NCBI GenBank assembly: GCA_934589155.1
Contig: CAKTNP010000023.1
Coordinates: 1-31,258 of the forward strand
DNA length: 31,258 bases
DNA from: an uncultured Oscillospiraceae bacterium
GTDB taxonomy: Bacteria; Bacillota; Clostridia; Oscillospirales; Oscillospiraceae
Reading direction: 5' to 3'
Position 1 is the first letter of the stretch; every line of letters starts with the position of its first letter. A program made the position numbers and the translations under genes. Positions 13,519 through 20,247 of the stretch are shown piece after piece. The notes under the pieces were generated by a model that worked only from the letters and a program-made list of their open reading frames with translations, did no database searches and was not told the origin of the DNA.

Positions 13519-15912
13519 ATGCAGTACGGCTATTTTGACAACAAAAACCGGGAATATGTCATTGACCGGGTAGATCTGCCCGTCTCCTGGACCAACTACA
13601 TCGGCACCAAGAGCATGTGCGGCGTGTTCAACCACACCGCCGGCGGCTACCTCTTCAACGACTATGCCGAGTATCACCGCATCACCCGGTTCCGCCCCAA
13701 CGGCGTGCCCATGGACGGCCCCGGCCACTATGTGTACCTGCGGGACGACGACAATGGCGACTACTGGTCCGTGTCCTGGCAGCCTGTGGGCAAGCCCCTG
13801 GACCAGGCCAAGTATTCCTGCCGCCACGGCCTGTCCTACTCCAAGTACCTGTGCGATTACGCCGGGATCCACGCCGAGCAGAAGCTCTCCGTGGCCATGG
13901 ACGACCCCGTGGAGTTCTGGGACGTGAAGATCCGCAACGATTCCGACAAGCCCCGGAACATCAGCGTTTACTCTTACCTGGAGTTCTCCTTCCACCAGAT
14001 CCCCATGGACAACCAGAACTTCCAGATGAGCCTCTACGCCACCGGCAGCCGCTATGCCGAGGGCGTCATTGAGTACGACCTGTTCTACGAAGAGTTCGGT
14101 TTCCAGTTCTTTACTTCCAACTTCCAGCCCGACGGCTTTGAGTGCCTGCGGGATCAGTTCATCGGCCATTACCACACCGAGCGGAACCCCGAGTCCGTGG
14201 AAAAGGGCGTGCTGAAAGGCGGCTTCCAGAAGGGCGGCAACCACTGCGCCAGCCTGCAGAAGAAGCTGACCCTGGCCCCCGGTGAGGAAGTCCGGCTCAT
14301 TTACCTCCTGGGCGACGGCAATCTGGAGGCCGGCAAAAAGTTCCGGGCCAAGTACGCCGATCCCGCCGTTCTGGACCAGGAGGCGGAGCGTCTGGCCAAG
14401 TTCTGGGACGAGCGCCTGTCCTCCTTCCAGGTGTCCACTCCCGACGAGGGCATGAACACCATGACCAACATCTGGACCTACTATCAGAGCCAGATCAACG
14501 TGACCTTCTCCCGGTTCTCCTCCTTCATCGAGGTGGGCGGCCGGACGGGTCTGGGCTACCGGGACACCGCCCAGGACGCCATGTGCATCGCCAACGGCGA
14601 CCCCGAGGGCTGCAAGACCCGGATCACCCAGCTGCTGCAGGCTCTGACCACTACTGGCTACGGTCTGCACCTGTTCGAGCCCCGCTGGTTCGATCCCGAT
14701 CAGGGCCCCCAGCAGTCCTTTAAGTCCCCCACCGTGGTCCCCACCCCGGACAAATCCTCCATCGTTCACGGTCTGAAGGACGCCTGTGCCGACGACGCCC
14801 TGTGGCTCATCGGCTCCATTGTGAACTTCGTGAAGGAGACCGGCCGGTTCGACTTCCTGGATCAGGTCATCACCTACGCCGACGGCGGCGAGGGCACCGT
14901 GCTCCAGCACATGGAAAAGATCCTGGACTTCTCCACTGAGCAGGTGGGCATCAACGGCATCTGCAAGGGTCTCCGGGCCGACTGGAACGACTGCCTGAAC
15001 CTGGGCGGCGGCGAGAGCGCCATGGTCAGCTTCCTGCACTACTGGGCCCTGACCCAGTTCGTGGAGCTGTGCCGGTACCTGGGCAAGACCGAGGAGGCCG
15101 ACCGCTATGAGGCCGTGGCCAAGAAGGTCCAGGAGGTCTCCGAAAAGGTCCTGTGGGACGGCCAGTGGTATATCCGCGGCATCACCAAGTCCAACCGGAA
15201 GATCGGCACCCACGACGACACCGAGGGCAAGGTCCACATGGAGAGCAACACCTGGGCAGTGCTGTCCGGCGCCGCTCCCGAAGATCACGCCAAGTCCGCC
15301 ATGGCTGCCGTGAAGGAGTACCTGCTGACACCCTGGGGTCTGGTGCTGAACGCTCCCTCCTTCACCAAGCCCGACGATGAGATCGGCTTCGTGACCCGTG
15401 TATATCCGGGCCTGAAGGAGAACGGCTCCATCTTCTCCCATCCCAACCCCTGGGCCTGGGCCGCTGCCTGCCGCCTGGGTGACGGCAAGATGGCCATGGA
15501 GTTCTTCCGCTCCCTGTGCCCCTACTATCAGAACGACAAGATCGAGACCCGGCTGGCAGAGCCCTACACCTACTGCCAGTTCATCTCCGGTCCCGATCAC
15601 ACCACCTTCGGTGAGGCTCACCATCCCTTCATGACCGGTTCCGCCGGCTGGGCTTACTTTGCCACCACCCAGTACATCCTGGGCGTGAAGCCGGACTTCG
15701 ACGGCCTCACCGTGAATCCCTGCATCGAGCCCGACTGGAAGGAATTCTCCGTGACCCGTCGTTGGAGAGGCGCCACCTATGAGATCCATGTGACGAACCC
15801 CAAGGGCGTGCAGAAGGGCGTTGTCTCCATCACCGTGGACGGCAAGGCCGTGGAGAAGCTGCCGGTACTGCCCGCAGGCTCCGTGTGCCGCGCCGAAGTG
15901 GTCATGGGCTGA
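13519..15912 (+). CDS. chbP: GH94 phosphorylase, probably N,N'-diacetylchitobiose phosphorylase
   Basis: 797 residues, full length for GH94. These cytoplasmic enzymes split a beta-1,4 disaccharide with phosphate into a sugar 1-phosphate and a free sugar. The N-terminal beta-sandwich begins MQYGYFDNKNREYVIDR; the alpha-barrel holds TGLGYRDTAQDA and RADWNDCLNLGGGE, where Asp488 is at the position of the general acid. From memory, segments such as NHTAGGYLF, EYHRITRFRPN and GHYVYLRDDD follow the Vibrio chitobiose phosphorylase more closely than cellobiose phosphorylases, and nagB plus a mutase upstream support an amino-sugar substrate. Start ATG 13519 has AAGGAG 8 bases upstream. Cellobiose phosphorylase remains the alternative. 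No signal peptide; the disaccharide importer is not in the operon. Confidence 0.85.
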   Translation: MQYGYFDNKNREYVIDRVDLPVSWTNYIGTKSMCGVFNHTAGGYLFNDYAEYHRITRFRPNGVPMDGPGHYVYLRDDDNGDYWSVSWQPVGKPLDQAKYSCRHGLSYSKYLCDYAGIHAEQKLSVAMDDPVEFWDVKIRNDSDKPRNISVYSYLEFSFHQIPMDNQNFQMSLYATGSRYAEGVIEYDLFYEEFGFQFFTSNFQPDGFECLRDQFIGHYHTERNPESVEKGVLKGGFQKGGNHCASLQKKLTLAPGEEVRLIYLLGDGNLEAGKKFRAKYADPAVLDQEAERLAKFWDERLSSFQVSTPDEGMNTMTNIWTYYQSQINVTFSRFSSFIEVGGRTGLGYRDTAQDAMCIANGDPEGCKTRITQLLQALTTTGYGLHLFEPRWFDPDQGPQQSFKSPTVVPTPDKSSIVHGLKDACADDALWLIGSIVNFVKETGRFDFLDQVITYADGGEGTVLQHMEKILDFSTEQVGINGICKGLRADWNDCLNLGGGESAMVSFLHYWALTQFVELCRYLGKTEEADRYEAVAKKVQEVSEKVLWDGQWYIRGITKSNRKIGTHDDTEGKVHMESNTWAVLSGAAPEDHAKSAMAAVKEYLLTPWGLVLNAPSFTKPDDEIGFVTRVYPGLKENGSIFSHPNPWAWAAACRLGDGKMAMEFFRSLCPYYQNDKIETRLAEPYTYCQFISGPDHTTFGEAHHPFMTGSAGWAYFATTQYILGVKPDFDGLTVNPCIEPDWKEFSVTRRWRGATYEIHVTNPKGVQKGVVSITVDGKAVEKLPVLPAGSVCRAEVVMG

Positions 15913-15968
15913 GCGGAAACCATTCGGAATATCCCCACAGGCTCCTGACAGCCTGACGCAAAACATTC

Positions 15969-16000
15969 AGCGCCCCGGCGGGTCTCCGCTGGGGCGCTTT
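15969..16000 (+). terminator. Terminator of the nagB-chbP operon
   Basis: A 13-bp stem (15969-15981 with 15986-15998, one G-T pair), loop GTCT, and only a short T-run (15998-16000). Confidence 0.65.
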
Positions 16001-16054
16001 GCTGACAGTATGGATCTGCGGGATGGCCGGGTAAGCATGTATCGGCCGGGTTGC

Positions 16055-16083
16055 TTGTTTTCCAGCCGGATCTCCGCTAAGAT
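16055..16083 (+). promoter_or_regulatory. Candidate promoter of the acetyltransferase gene
   Basis: TTGTTT (16055-16060), 17 bases, TAAGAT (16078-16083). It lies about 100 bases ahead of the gene; the -10 is only a partial match. Confidence 0.4.
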
Positions 16084-16185
16084 GATACCATGGAATCCGT
16101 GGACATTTTCCGCAGCGACTGGCCCATATGGAGGCGGTTATGCCCCGGTCGAAGCAGCGGAACACGAAACAGATAGGAGAAGCCT

Positions 16186-16653
16186 ATGGAATTTTATGAA
16201 CCCCAAAACCGGGAGGCCCTGATCCCTGCCCTGGTGACGGTCTGGGAGGCCTCCGTCCGGGAGACCCACCGTTTTCTGTCCCCCGCCGAGATCGCGGCAA
16301 TCCGGCCCCAGGTGCCGGAGGCCTTGGAGGCGGTGGAGCACCTTCTGATCGCCCAGGATAGCCAGGGCGAGGCCGTTGGCTTTCTGGGAGCGGAACAGGG
16401 CCGCCTGGAAATGCTTTTCCTGGCCCCGGCAGCCCGAGGGAAGGGCCTGGGCCGGCAGCTCTTGGGGCTGGGGATCCGGCGGTACAAGATCCGTTCGCTG
16501 ACCGTCAACGAGCAGAATCCCCAGGCCCTGGGGTTCTATGAACACTGCGGCTTTCAGGTCTGCCGCCGGACGGCCCGGGACGAGGCTGGCCGCCCCTATC
16601 CCCTTCTGTATATGGAGCTGGCAGAAACAGGCAGACCGGAGCCAGATGTTTGA
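16186..16653 (+). CDS. GNAT family N-acetyltransferase
   Basis: 155 residues, the length of a single GNAT domain. The acetyl-CoA binding motif A is seen as LEMLFLAPAARGKGLGRQLLGLGI (about 80-105, with the R-G-K-G-L-G pyrophosphate loop), followed by motif B around NEQNPQALGFYEHCGFQVCRR. The N-terminus (ALVTVWEASVRETHRFLSP) resembles the YjaB-like branch of putative acetyltransferases. The acceptor is unknown. Start ATG 16186 has TAGGAG at 16174-16179, 6 bases upstream. It appears monocistronic, between two terminators. Confidence 0.88.
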   Translation: MEFYEPQNREALIPALVTVWEASVRETHRFLSPAEIAAIRPQVPEALEAVEHLLIAQDSQGEAVGFLGAEQGRLEMLFLAPAARGKGLGRQLLGLGIRRYKIRSLTVNEQNPQALGFYEHCGFQVCRRTARDEAGRPYPLLYMELAETGRPEPDV

Positions 16654-16720
16654 GATTCATAGGCAGACTTACGAAGGGGCCTAATTCTTCCTGCAAAACT
16701 GGGCCCGGCGCCCGGTTCGC

Positions 16721-16758
16721 CCCATAGGGCTATGTATAGCCCTATGGGTTTTCTTTTT
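16721..16758 (+). terminator. Terminator after the acetyltransferase gene
   Basis: A perfect 12-bp stem (16721-16732 with 16737-16748), loop TGTA, then TTTTCTTTTT. The stop codon of the small - strand gene lies inside the right arm. Confidence 0.85.
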
Positions 16759-16873
16759 CCTCCTCATCCAGATAAATTTCCTCACACTCCCTCTGGGCCC
16801 GAATCAGAATATTCATCGCCTCTTCTGTTGCCCGGACCATCTTCAAGTACATTTCCTTATAATCTACTTCCAT
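16742..16873 (-). CDS. 43-residue acidic protein, divergent from a ribbon-helix-helix regulator
   Basis: A short frame on the - strand, ATG at 16873-16871 to TAG at 16744-16742, with AAGGAG (16884-16889) 10 bases upstream. The product starts MEVDYKEMYLKMVRATEEAM and continues NILIRAQRECEEIYLDEEEK; it is strongly acidic and predicted to be almost wholly helical. Codon use is protein-like and the ribosome site is good. Small proteins of this look occur in clostridial genomes and phages, but no function is known. It is transcribed away from the regulator at 16997, and each gene has an operator-like dyad at its promoter. An antitoxin-like or regulator-binding partner is a guess. Confidence 0.65.
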   Translation of the reverse strand: MEVDYKEMYLKMVRATEEAMNILIRAQRECEEIYLDEEEKENP

Positions 16874-16903
16874 TTCAAAATCTCTCCTTCAAATTGCAGA
16901 TAC

Positions 16904-16925
16904 ATTATAAACATACAATATGTTC
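16904..16925 (-). promoter_or_regulatory. -10 box and operator-like dyad of the 43-residue gene
   Basis: On the - strand TATAAT (16904-16909) overlaps AAACATACAATATGTTC (16909-16925, + strand reading), which matches the core of the dyad at 16961-16977 in 15 of 17 positions. Confidence 0.6.
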
Positions 16926-16954
16926 ATCCAGAACATTGTATCATATTATATATC

Positions 16955-16983
16955 TAAAATAAACATATAATATGTTTATTTTA
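16955..16983 (+). promoter_or_regulatory. 29-bp near-perfect dyad operator over the regulator promoter
   Basis: 14-base arms TAAAATAAACATAT and ATATGTTTATTTTA around a single central A, a perfect inverted repeat. It contains TATAAT (16966-16971) and ends where the ribosome site of the next gene begins (AGGAGGG, 16983-16989). Occupancy would block both promoter and leader, as in autorepression. Confidence 0.75.
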
Positions 16984-16996
16984 GGAGGGATACTCT

Positions 16997-17158
16997 ATGG
17001 CCATCAAAAGCGTTTCCATCCGCATTGAGGAAGAGCTGCTGCACAAGCTTCACGTGGTGGCGGATTATGAGGGCCGGTCCGCCAACAGCCAGGTGCTGAA
17101 GCTGATCCGCCAGTGTGTGGAGCAGTATGAAAAGGAGCACGGCAAAATCGAGTTCTGA
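16997..17158 (+). CDS. Ribbon-helix-helix (Arc/CopG-type) DNA-binding protein
   Basis: 53 residues. KSVSIRIEEELLHKLHVVAD gives the beta-strand (about 4-9) and helix 1, and SANSQVLKLIRQCVEQYEKE helix 2 (about 28-45), the standard Arc-type fold in which a dimer places a two-stranded ribbon in the major groove. Start ATG 16997 has AGGAGGG at 16983-16989, 7 bases upstream. The gene lies directly after a 29-bp dyad that covers its own -10 box, so autoregulation is strongly suggested. A similar dyad controls the divergent 43-residue gene. This layout is typical of antitoxin or phage-type control modules, but no toxin gene is recognised next to it. Confidence 0.85.
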   Translation: MAIKSVSIRIEEELLHKLHVVADYEGRSANSQVLKLIRQCVEQYEKEHGKIEF

Positions 17159-17170
17159 TCCGGTCTTTTG

Positions 17171-17220
17171 CCGGGGCGGCCCGGCTTCGCTCTGCCGAGA
17201 ACGATCCCGGGCGGCTTTTT
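17171..17220 (+). terminator. Probable terminator after the ribbon-helix-helix gene
   Basis: An imperfect GC stem (CGGCCCGG region at 17177-17184 with CCGGGCGG at 17207-17214) followed by TTTTT at 17216-17220. Confidence 0.5.
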
Positions 17221-17229
17221 GATGCAGAT

Positions 17230-17253
17230 GGGCCCCGGCGAAAGCCGGGGCCC
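17230..17253. terminator. Hairpin between convergent genes, GAAA tetraloop
   Basis: GGGCCCCGGC-GAAA-GCCGGGGCCC, a perfect 10-bp stem, 6 bases past the cysK stop on the - strand. T-runs are weak on either side, so it is a terminator or 3'-end stabiliser of the cysK mRNA. Confidence 0.6.
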
Positions 17254-17259
17254 TTGCTG

Positions 17260-18192
17260 TTATTCCGCAAACATGGGGGAGGACAGATACCGGTCGCCGG
17301 TGTCAGGCATCAGGACCACAATGGTCTTGCCCTCATTCTCCGGCCGCTTGGCCAGCTCCATGGCTGCCCACAGGGCCGCGCCGGAGGAAATGCCCACCAG
17401 CACGCCCTCGGTATGACCCATGAGCCGCCCGGTGGCAAAGGCCGCCTCGTTGTCCACGGGGATGATCTCGTCATAAACCTTGGTGTCCAACACGTCCGGC
17501 ACGAAGCCCGCGCCGATGCCCTGAATCTTGTGGGCTCCGGCCTTGCCGCCGCTGAGGACCGGAGAGCCGGAGGGCTCCACCGCCACAACCTTTACGTTGG
17601 GGTTCCTGCTTTTCAGATACTCGCCCACGCCGGTGATGGTGCCGCCGGTGCCCACACCGGCCACGAAAATGTCCACATTGCCGTCGGTATCCTCCCAGAT
17701 CTCCGGGCCGGTGGTGGCCTTGTGGATGGCAGGGTTGGCGGGGTTCTCAAACTGGCCGGGGATGAAGGCATTGGGGATCTCCTTGGCCAACTCCGCCGCC
17801 TTGGCAATGGCCCCGGACATGCCCTTGGCCGCCTCGGTGAGGACCAACTCCGCCCCGTAGGCCTTCATGAGCTGGCGGCGCTCCACGCTCATGGTCTCCG
17901 GCATGACGATAATGGCCCGATAGCCCCGGGCCGCCGCCACGGAGGCCAGGCCGATGCCGGTATTGCCGGAGGTGGGCTCGACGATGACGGAGCCGGGCTT
18001 CAATTGACCCTTGGCCTCGGCGTCGTCGATCATGGCCTTTGCCACACGGTCCTTCACGGACCCGGCGGGGTTGAAATATTCCAGCTTTGCCAGGACCCGG
18101 GCCTTCAGGCCCTCCTTTTTCTCCAGGCGGCTCAGCTCCAACAGGGGCGTTTTGCCGATCAACTGGTCTGCGGCGGTGTAGATCTTACTCAT
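17260..18192 (-). CDS. cysK: Cysteine synthase A (O-acetylserine sulfhydrylase)
   Basis: 310 residues, the standard length. It makes cysteine from O-acetylserine and sulfide with pyridoxal phosphate. The PLP lysine is Lys47 in NPAGSVKDR, the substrate loop is TSGNTG (74-79), and the phosphate-binding loop is GVGTGGT. The end [15 protein letters not shown] is typical of bacterial CysK. Start ATG 18192 has GGGAGG 8 bases upstream. The promoter is consensus (TTGACA, 17 bases, TATAAT) and the gene is divergent from an Rrf2 regulator at 18347, so sulfur- or Fe-S-responsive repression is likely. In an organism with many Fe-S enzymes, such as the acetyl-CoA pathway genes nearby, cysteine supply and control matter. 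Confidence 0.96.
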   Translation of the reverse strand: MSKIYTAADQLIGKTPLLELSRLEKKEGLKARVLAKLEYFNPAGSVKDRVAKAMIDDAEAKGQLKPGSVIVEPTSGNTGIGLASVAAARGYRAIIVMPETMSVERRQLMKAYGAELVLTEAAKGMSGAIAKAAELAKEIPNAFIPGQFENPANPAIHKATTGPEIWEDTDGNVDIFVAGVGTGGTITGVGEYLKSRNPNVKVVAVEPSGSPVLSGGKAGAHKIQGIGAGFVPDVLDTKVYDEIIPVDNEAAFATGRLMGHTEGVLVGISSGAALWAAMELAKRPENEGKTIVVLMPDTGDRYLSSPMFAE

Positions 18193-18222
18193 TTTGAATT
18201 CCTCCCTGTTTTCTCTTCGTTT

Positions 18223-18286
18223 ATAAACCTACTTGTTCGTGTGGTTTATGGGTATTATAATCCTCTATTTCCTATTTGTCAATAGG
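18223..18286 (-). promoter_or_regulatory. Consensus cysK promoter with two inverted repeats
   Basis: On the - strand TTGACA (18277-18282), 17 bases, TATAAT (18254-18259), a perfect match to consensus. CCTATT-TGTC-AATAGG (18271-18286) overlaps the -35. ATAAACC (18223-18229) and GGTTTAT (18243-18249) form a second dyad downstream of the -10. Both are candidate sites for the Rrf2 protein encoded next door. Confidence 0.8.
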
Positions 18287-18295
18287 GTTTTATGG

Positions 18296-18324
18296 TTGAA
18301 TTTTCAAATTGTTTCGGGTATAAT
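18296..18324 (+). promoter_or_regulatory. Promoter of the Rrf2 regulator gene
   Basis: TTGAAT (18296-18301), 17 bases, TATAAT (18319-18324). It lies back to back with the cysK promoter, about 10 bases from the CCTATT/AATAGG dyad, so one bound regulator could affect both genes. Confidence 0.8.
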
Positions 18325-18346
18325 GAGAGAAAAAGGAGGGGCTTCT

Positions 18347-18778
18347 ATGTTTGTTTCCACCCGGGGGCGCTATGCCCTGCGCGTTATGATCGACCTGGCG
18401 GAGAACCAGGGCGACGGGTACCTGCCCCTGAAGGAGATCGCCCAGCGGCAGGAGATCTCCGAAAAGTACCTGGAAAGCATTCTCAAGACCCTGGTCCAGA
18501 ACAAGTTCCTCACGGGCCTCCGGGGCAAGGGCGGCGGCTATCGCCTGACCCGCCGGCCGGACCAGTACACCGTGGGCAGCATCCTGCGTCTGACGGAGGG
18601 CAGCTTCGCCGCCGTGTCCTGTCTCACCGGCGAGGAACAGGGCTGCGCCCGCATGGGCCAATGCCGGACCCTGCCCATGTGGCAGGAGCTGGACCGCCGG
18701 GTCAACGAATACCTGGACAGCGTGACCCTCCAGGACCTGGCCTTCCCGCCCCAGCCCGGCAACGACTATGTGATCTAA
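18347..18778 (+). CDS. Rrf2 family transcriptional regulator with three cysteines
   Basis: 143 residues. The N-terminal winged helix begins MFVSTRGRYALRVMIDLAEN and includes the recognition segment ISEKYLESILKTLVQNKFLTGLRGKGGGYRL, hallmarks of Rrf2. The effector loop has Cys92, Cys100 and Cys106, the number found in Fe-S-binding IscR/RsrR-like members but with spacing CX7CX5C. The divergent neighbour is cysK, as for the cysteine-metabolism repressor CymR, which from memory lacks such a triad. A cysteine or Fe-S responsive repressor is inferred. Start ATG 18347 has AAGGAGGG (18333-18340) 6 bases upstream. Confidence 0.88.
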   Translation: MFVSTRGRYALRVMIDLAENQGDGYLPLKEIAQRQEISEKYLESILKTLVQNKFLTGLRGKGGGYRLTRRPDQYTVGSILRLTEGSFAAVSCLTGEEQGCARMGQCRTLPMWQELDRRVNEYLDSVTLQDLAFPPQPGNDYVI

Positions 18779-18794
18779 TATACGTTTTTCCCGT

Positions 18795-18834
18795 AAAAAA
18801 TGCCCGGTGCTGTTGATGGACAGCACCGGGCATT
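18795..18834 (-). terminator. Terminator of the - strand cluster, convergent with Rrf2 gene
   Basis: A perfect 15-bp stem (18799-18813 with 18820-18834), a 6-base loop and, on the - strand, a run of six T (AAAAAA at 18795-18800 on +). Strong for the DUF1576 gene; it may also stop the Rrf2 transcript. Confidence 0.88.
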
Positions 18835-18841
18835 ATCTGTA

Positions 18842-20179
18842 TTAGAATCTTGCTTTTTCCGCCTTCATCTGGCGGCGCTCTTCCTTGGTCTTGCAGAAGT
18901 GCTCCAGCACCGGGGCCAGCCACAGGGCCACGAAGGCCGCGGTAAAGCCGCCGTTATACAGGCAGAAGCCGCCGTGGAGCAGGGGCACACAGGTCACAAG
19001 GCAGTAGTGCATCATGCCCGCCAGGATGCCGAAGGGCCAGCCGTATTTTCCGGAAATGGGGCTGAGGCCATTGGCAAAGCACAGGCCCACCACGATGGCC
19101 TGGGCGTTGATGGCCAGGGAGAAGGCCTCCCCGTGGAACAGGAGCTTTGCCAGGAAGGAGGCTGCCACGTAGCCCACCATAATAGGCCACACGTTCCGGG
19201 GATGAGAGCCGGAGTCCACACAGGCCAGCATACAGAAAATGCAGCCCAGGGTCACGGCGTTGAAGCTGGCGCCGATGAGGTTGTAGTACAGCACGATAAA
19301 CAGGCCGTAAACGCCCACGTTCATCAGAGCCGGAGCCGTGCCGTACCGGGCGGCGAAGTCCACGGAGTAGCCGGGATCCCGCAGGATCTCCAGATACCGC
19401 TTCCCCGTGCAGCCCATGAGGGCAGCGAAAACAATGCACAGGGCAAAGCAGACGATGCAGAACAGATTGCACACCGCCCAGAAGCTGTCCTCCAGACCCA
19501 GGCCCGCCGCCTCCGGCAGCTGGCCCCCCAGGGCCTTATACAAAATAGCCCGAAGGAAAAAGGCGGTGACGCCTACGGGAACGGCGGCGGAGTACAGATC
19601 ATAGCTCTTGTGGACATTGGGGGAATGCTTGCAGCCCGCCGGCAGGAAGAACGCGATGGCGCAGCCGATGACAAGGGCCCGGACAATGCCCGCCGCCGTG
19701 AAGCCGTGCCACGTGAGGCCGGGGTATTGGAACAGCAGGTCCGTAATGAGTGGGGCCAGGCCCGTGGCATACAGAGCGAAGTTCACGTTCTTGCCGTAGG
19801 CCTCTTTCTTCACCAGGCAGTAGATCCCAATGCCCAGCAGGCTGGGGATCATGTTCAAGGGGTTGATGCCCCAGAAGGCGAAGCCATAGGTCAGGAAAAA
19901 GGCAATGACCGAGGGGGCCGTGGCCTTAGCCTCCGGCAGGCAGTACAACGCCGTGCAGACGGCCCCCACCAGGGCGGCGTTCAGGAAGGTCCCGGACAGG
20001 CCGCCGTAGGCAAAGTAACTCTTGGTGACCTGGGCGGGGCTCAGGCAGATGGTACCAAAGCCCCGGAGCATATCGCCCCGATCCGGCAGGATCACCGCCA
20101 TCGCAAGAGCCGCCAGGGAAAAGAAGCCGAAGAGCACCTTCCAAAAGGCGCTGGGCTCCAATTTTTTCAGTTTTTCCAT
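18842..20179 (-). CDS. DUF1576 multi-pass membrane protein
   Basis: 445 residues with about ten to twelve hydrophobic segments, first at about 15-33. Recognised as the DUF1576 family from its overall pattern, with blocks such as FGFFSLAALAMAVILPDRGD, PSLLGIGIYCL and INAQAIVVGLCFANGLSPISG. Function is unknown; the repeated architecture looks like a transporter or channel. Start ATG 20179 is chosen over a longer frame because GGGAG lies 8 bases upstream and MEKLKK begins a natural cytoplasmic end. It follows folD on the same strand but is separated by a terminator-like hairpin, so it may be only partly co-transcribed with the acetyl-CoA pathway genes. A link to carboxylate or one-carbon transport is speculation. 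Confidence 0.8.
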   Translation of the reverse strand: MEKLKKLEPSAFWKVLFGFFSLAALAMAVILPDRGDMLRGFGTICLSPAQVTKSYFAYGGLSGTFLNAALVGAVCTALYCLPEAKATAPSVIAFFLTYGFAFWGINPLNMIPSLLGIGIYCLVKKEAYGKNVNFALYATGLAPLITDLLFQYPGLTWHGFTAAGIVRALVIGCAIAFFLPAGCKHSPNVHKSYDLYSAAVPVGVTAFFLRAILYKALGGQLPEAAGLGLEDSFWAVCNLFCIVCFALCIVFAALMGCTGKRYLEILRDPGYSVDFAARYGTAPALMNVGVYGLFIVLYYNLIGASFNAVTLGCIFCMLACVDSGSHPRNVWPIMVGYVAASFLAKLLFHGEAFSLAINAQAIVVGLCFANGLSPISGKYGWPFGILAGMMHYCLVTCVPLLHGGFCLYNGGFTAAFVALWLAPVLEHFCKTKEERRQMKAEKARF

Positions 20180-20190
20180 ATCGAAGTCTC

Positions 20191-20233
20191 CCGAACAAAC
20201 AAAGACCTGCACCGGGGACGGGCGCAGGCCTTT
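20191..20233 (-). terminator. Probable terminator or attenuator after folD
   Basis: On the - strand AAAGGCCTGC pairs with GCAGGTCTTT (20201-20210 with 20224-20233, one G-T pair), then GTTTGTT. The T-tract is interrupted, so partial read-through into the DUF1576 gene is plausible. Confidence 0.6.
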
Positions 20234-20247
20234 GCAGGTTCCGATCC

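Noticed and set aside
13501..15966. 821-codon frame on the - strand opposite the GH94 gene
   Set aside because: It mirrors a gene with strong third-position GC bias; the translation is Gly/His/Val-rich without domains and the + strand protein is a clear enzyme.
16742..17158. Complete toxin-antitoxin system
   Set aside because: A ribbon-helix-helix protein and operators are present, but the partner is a 43-residue acidic protein on the opposite strand, not a recognisable toxin.
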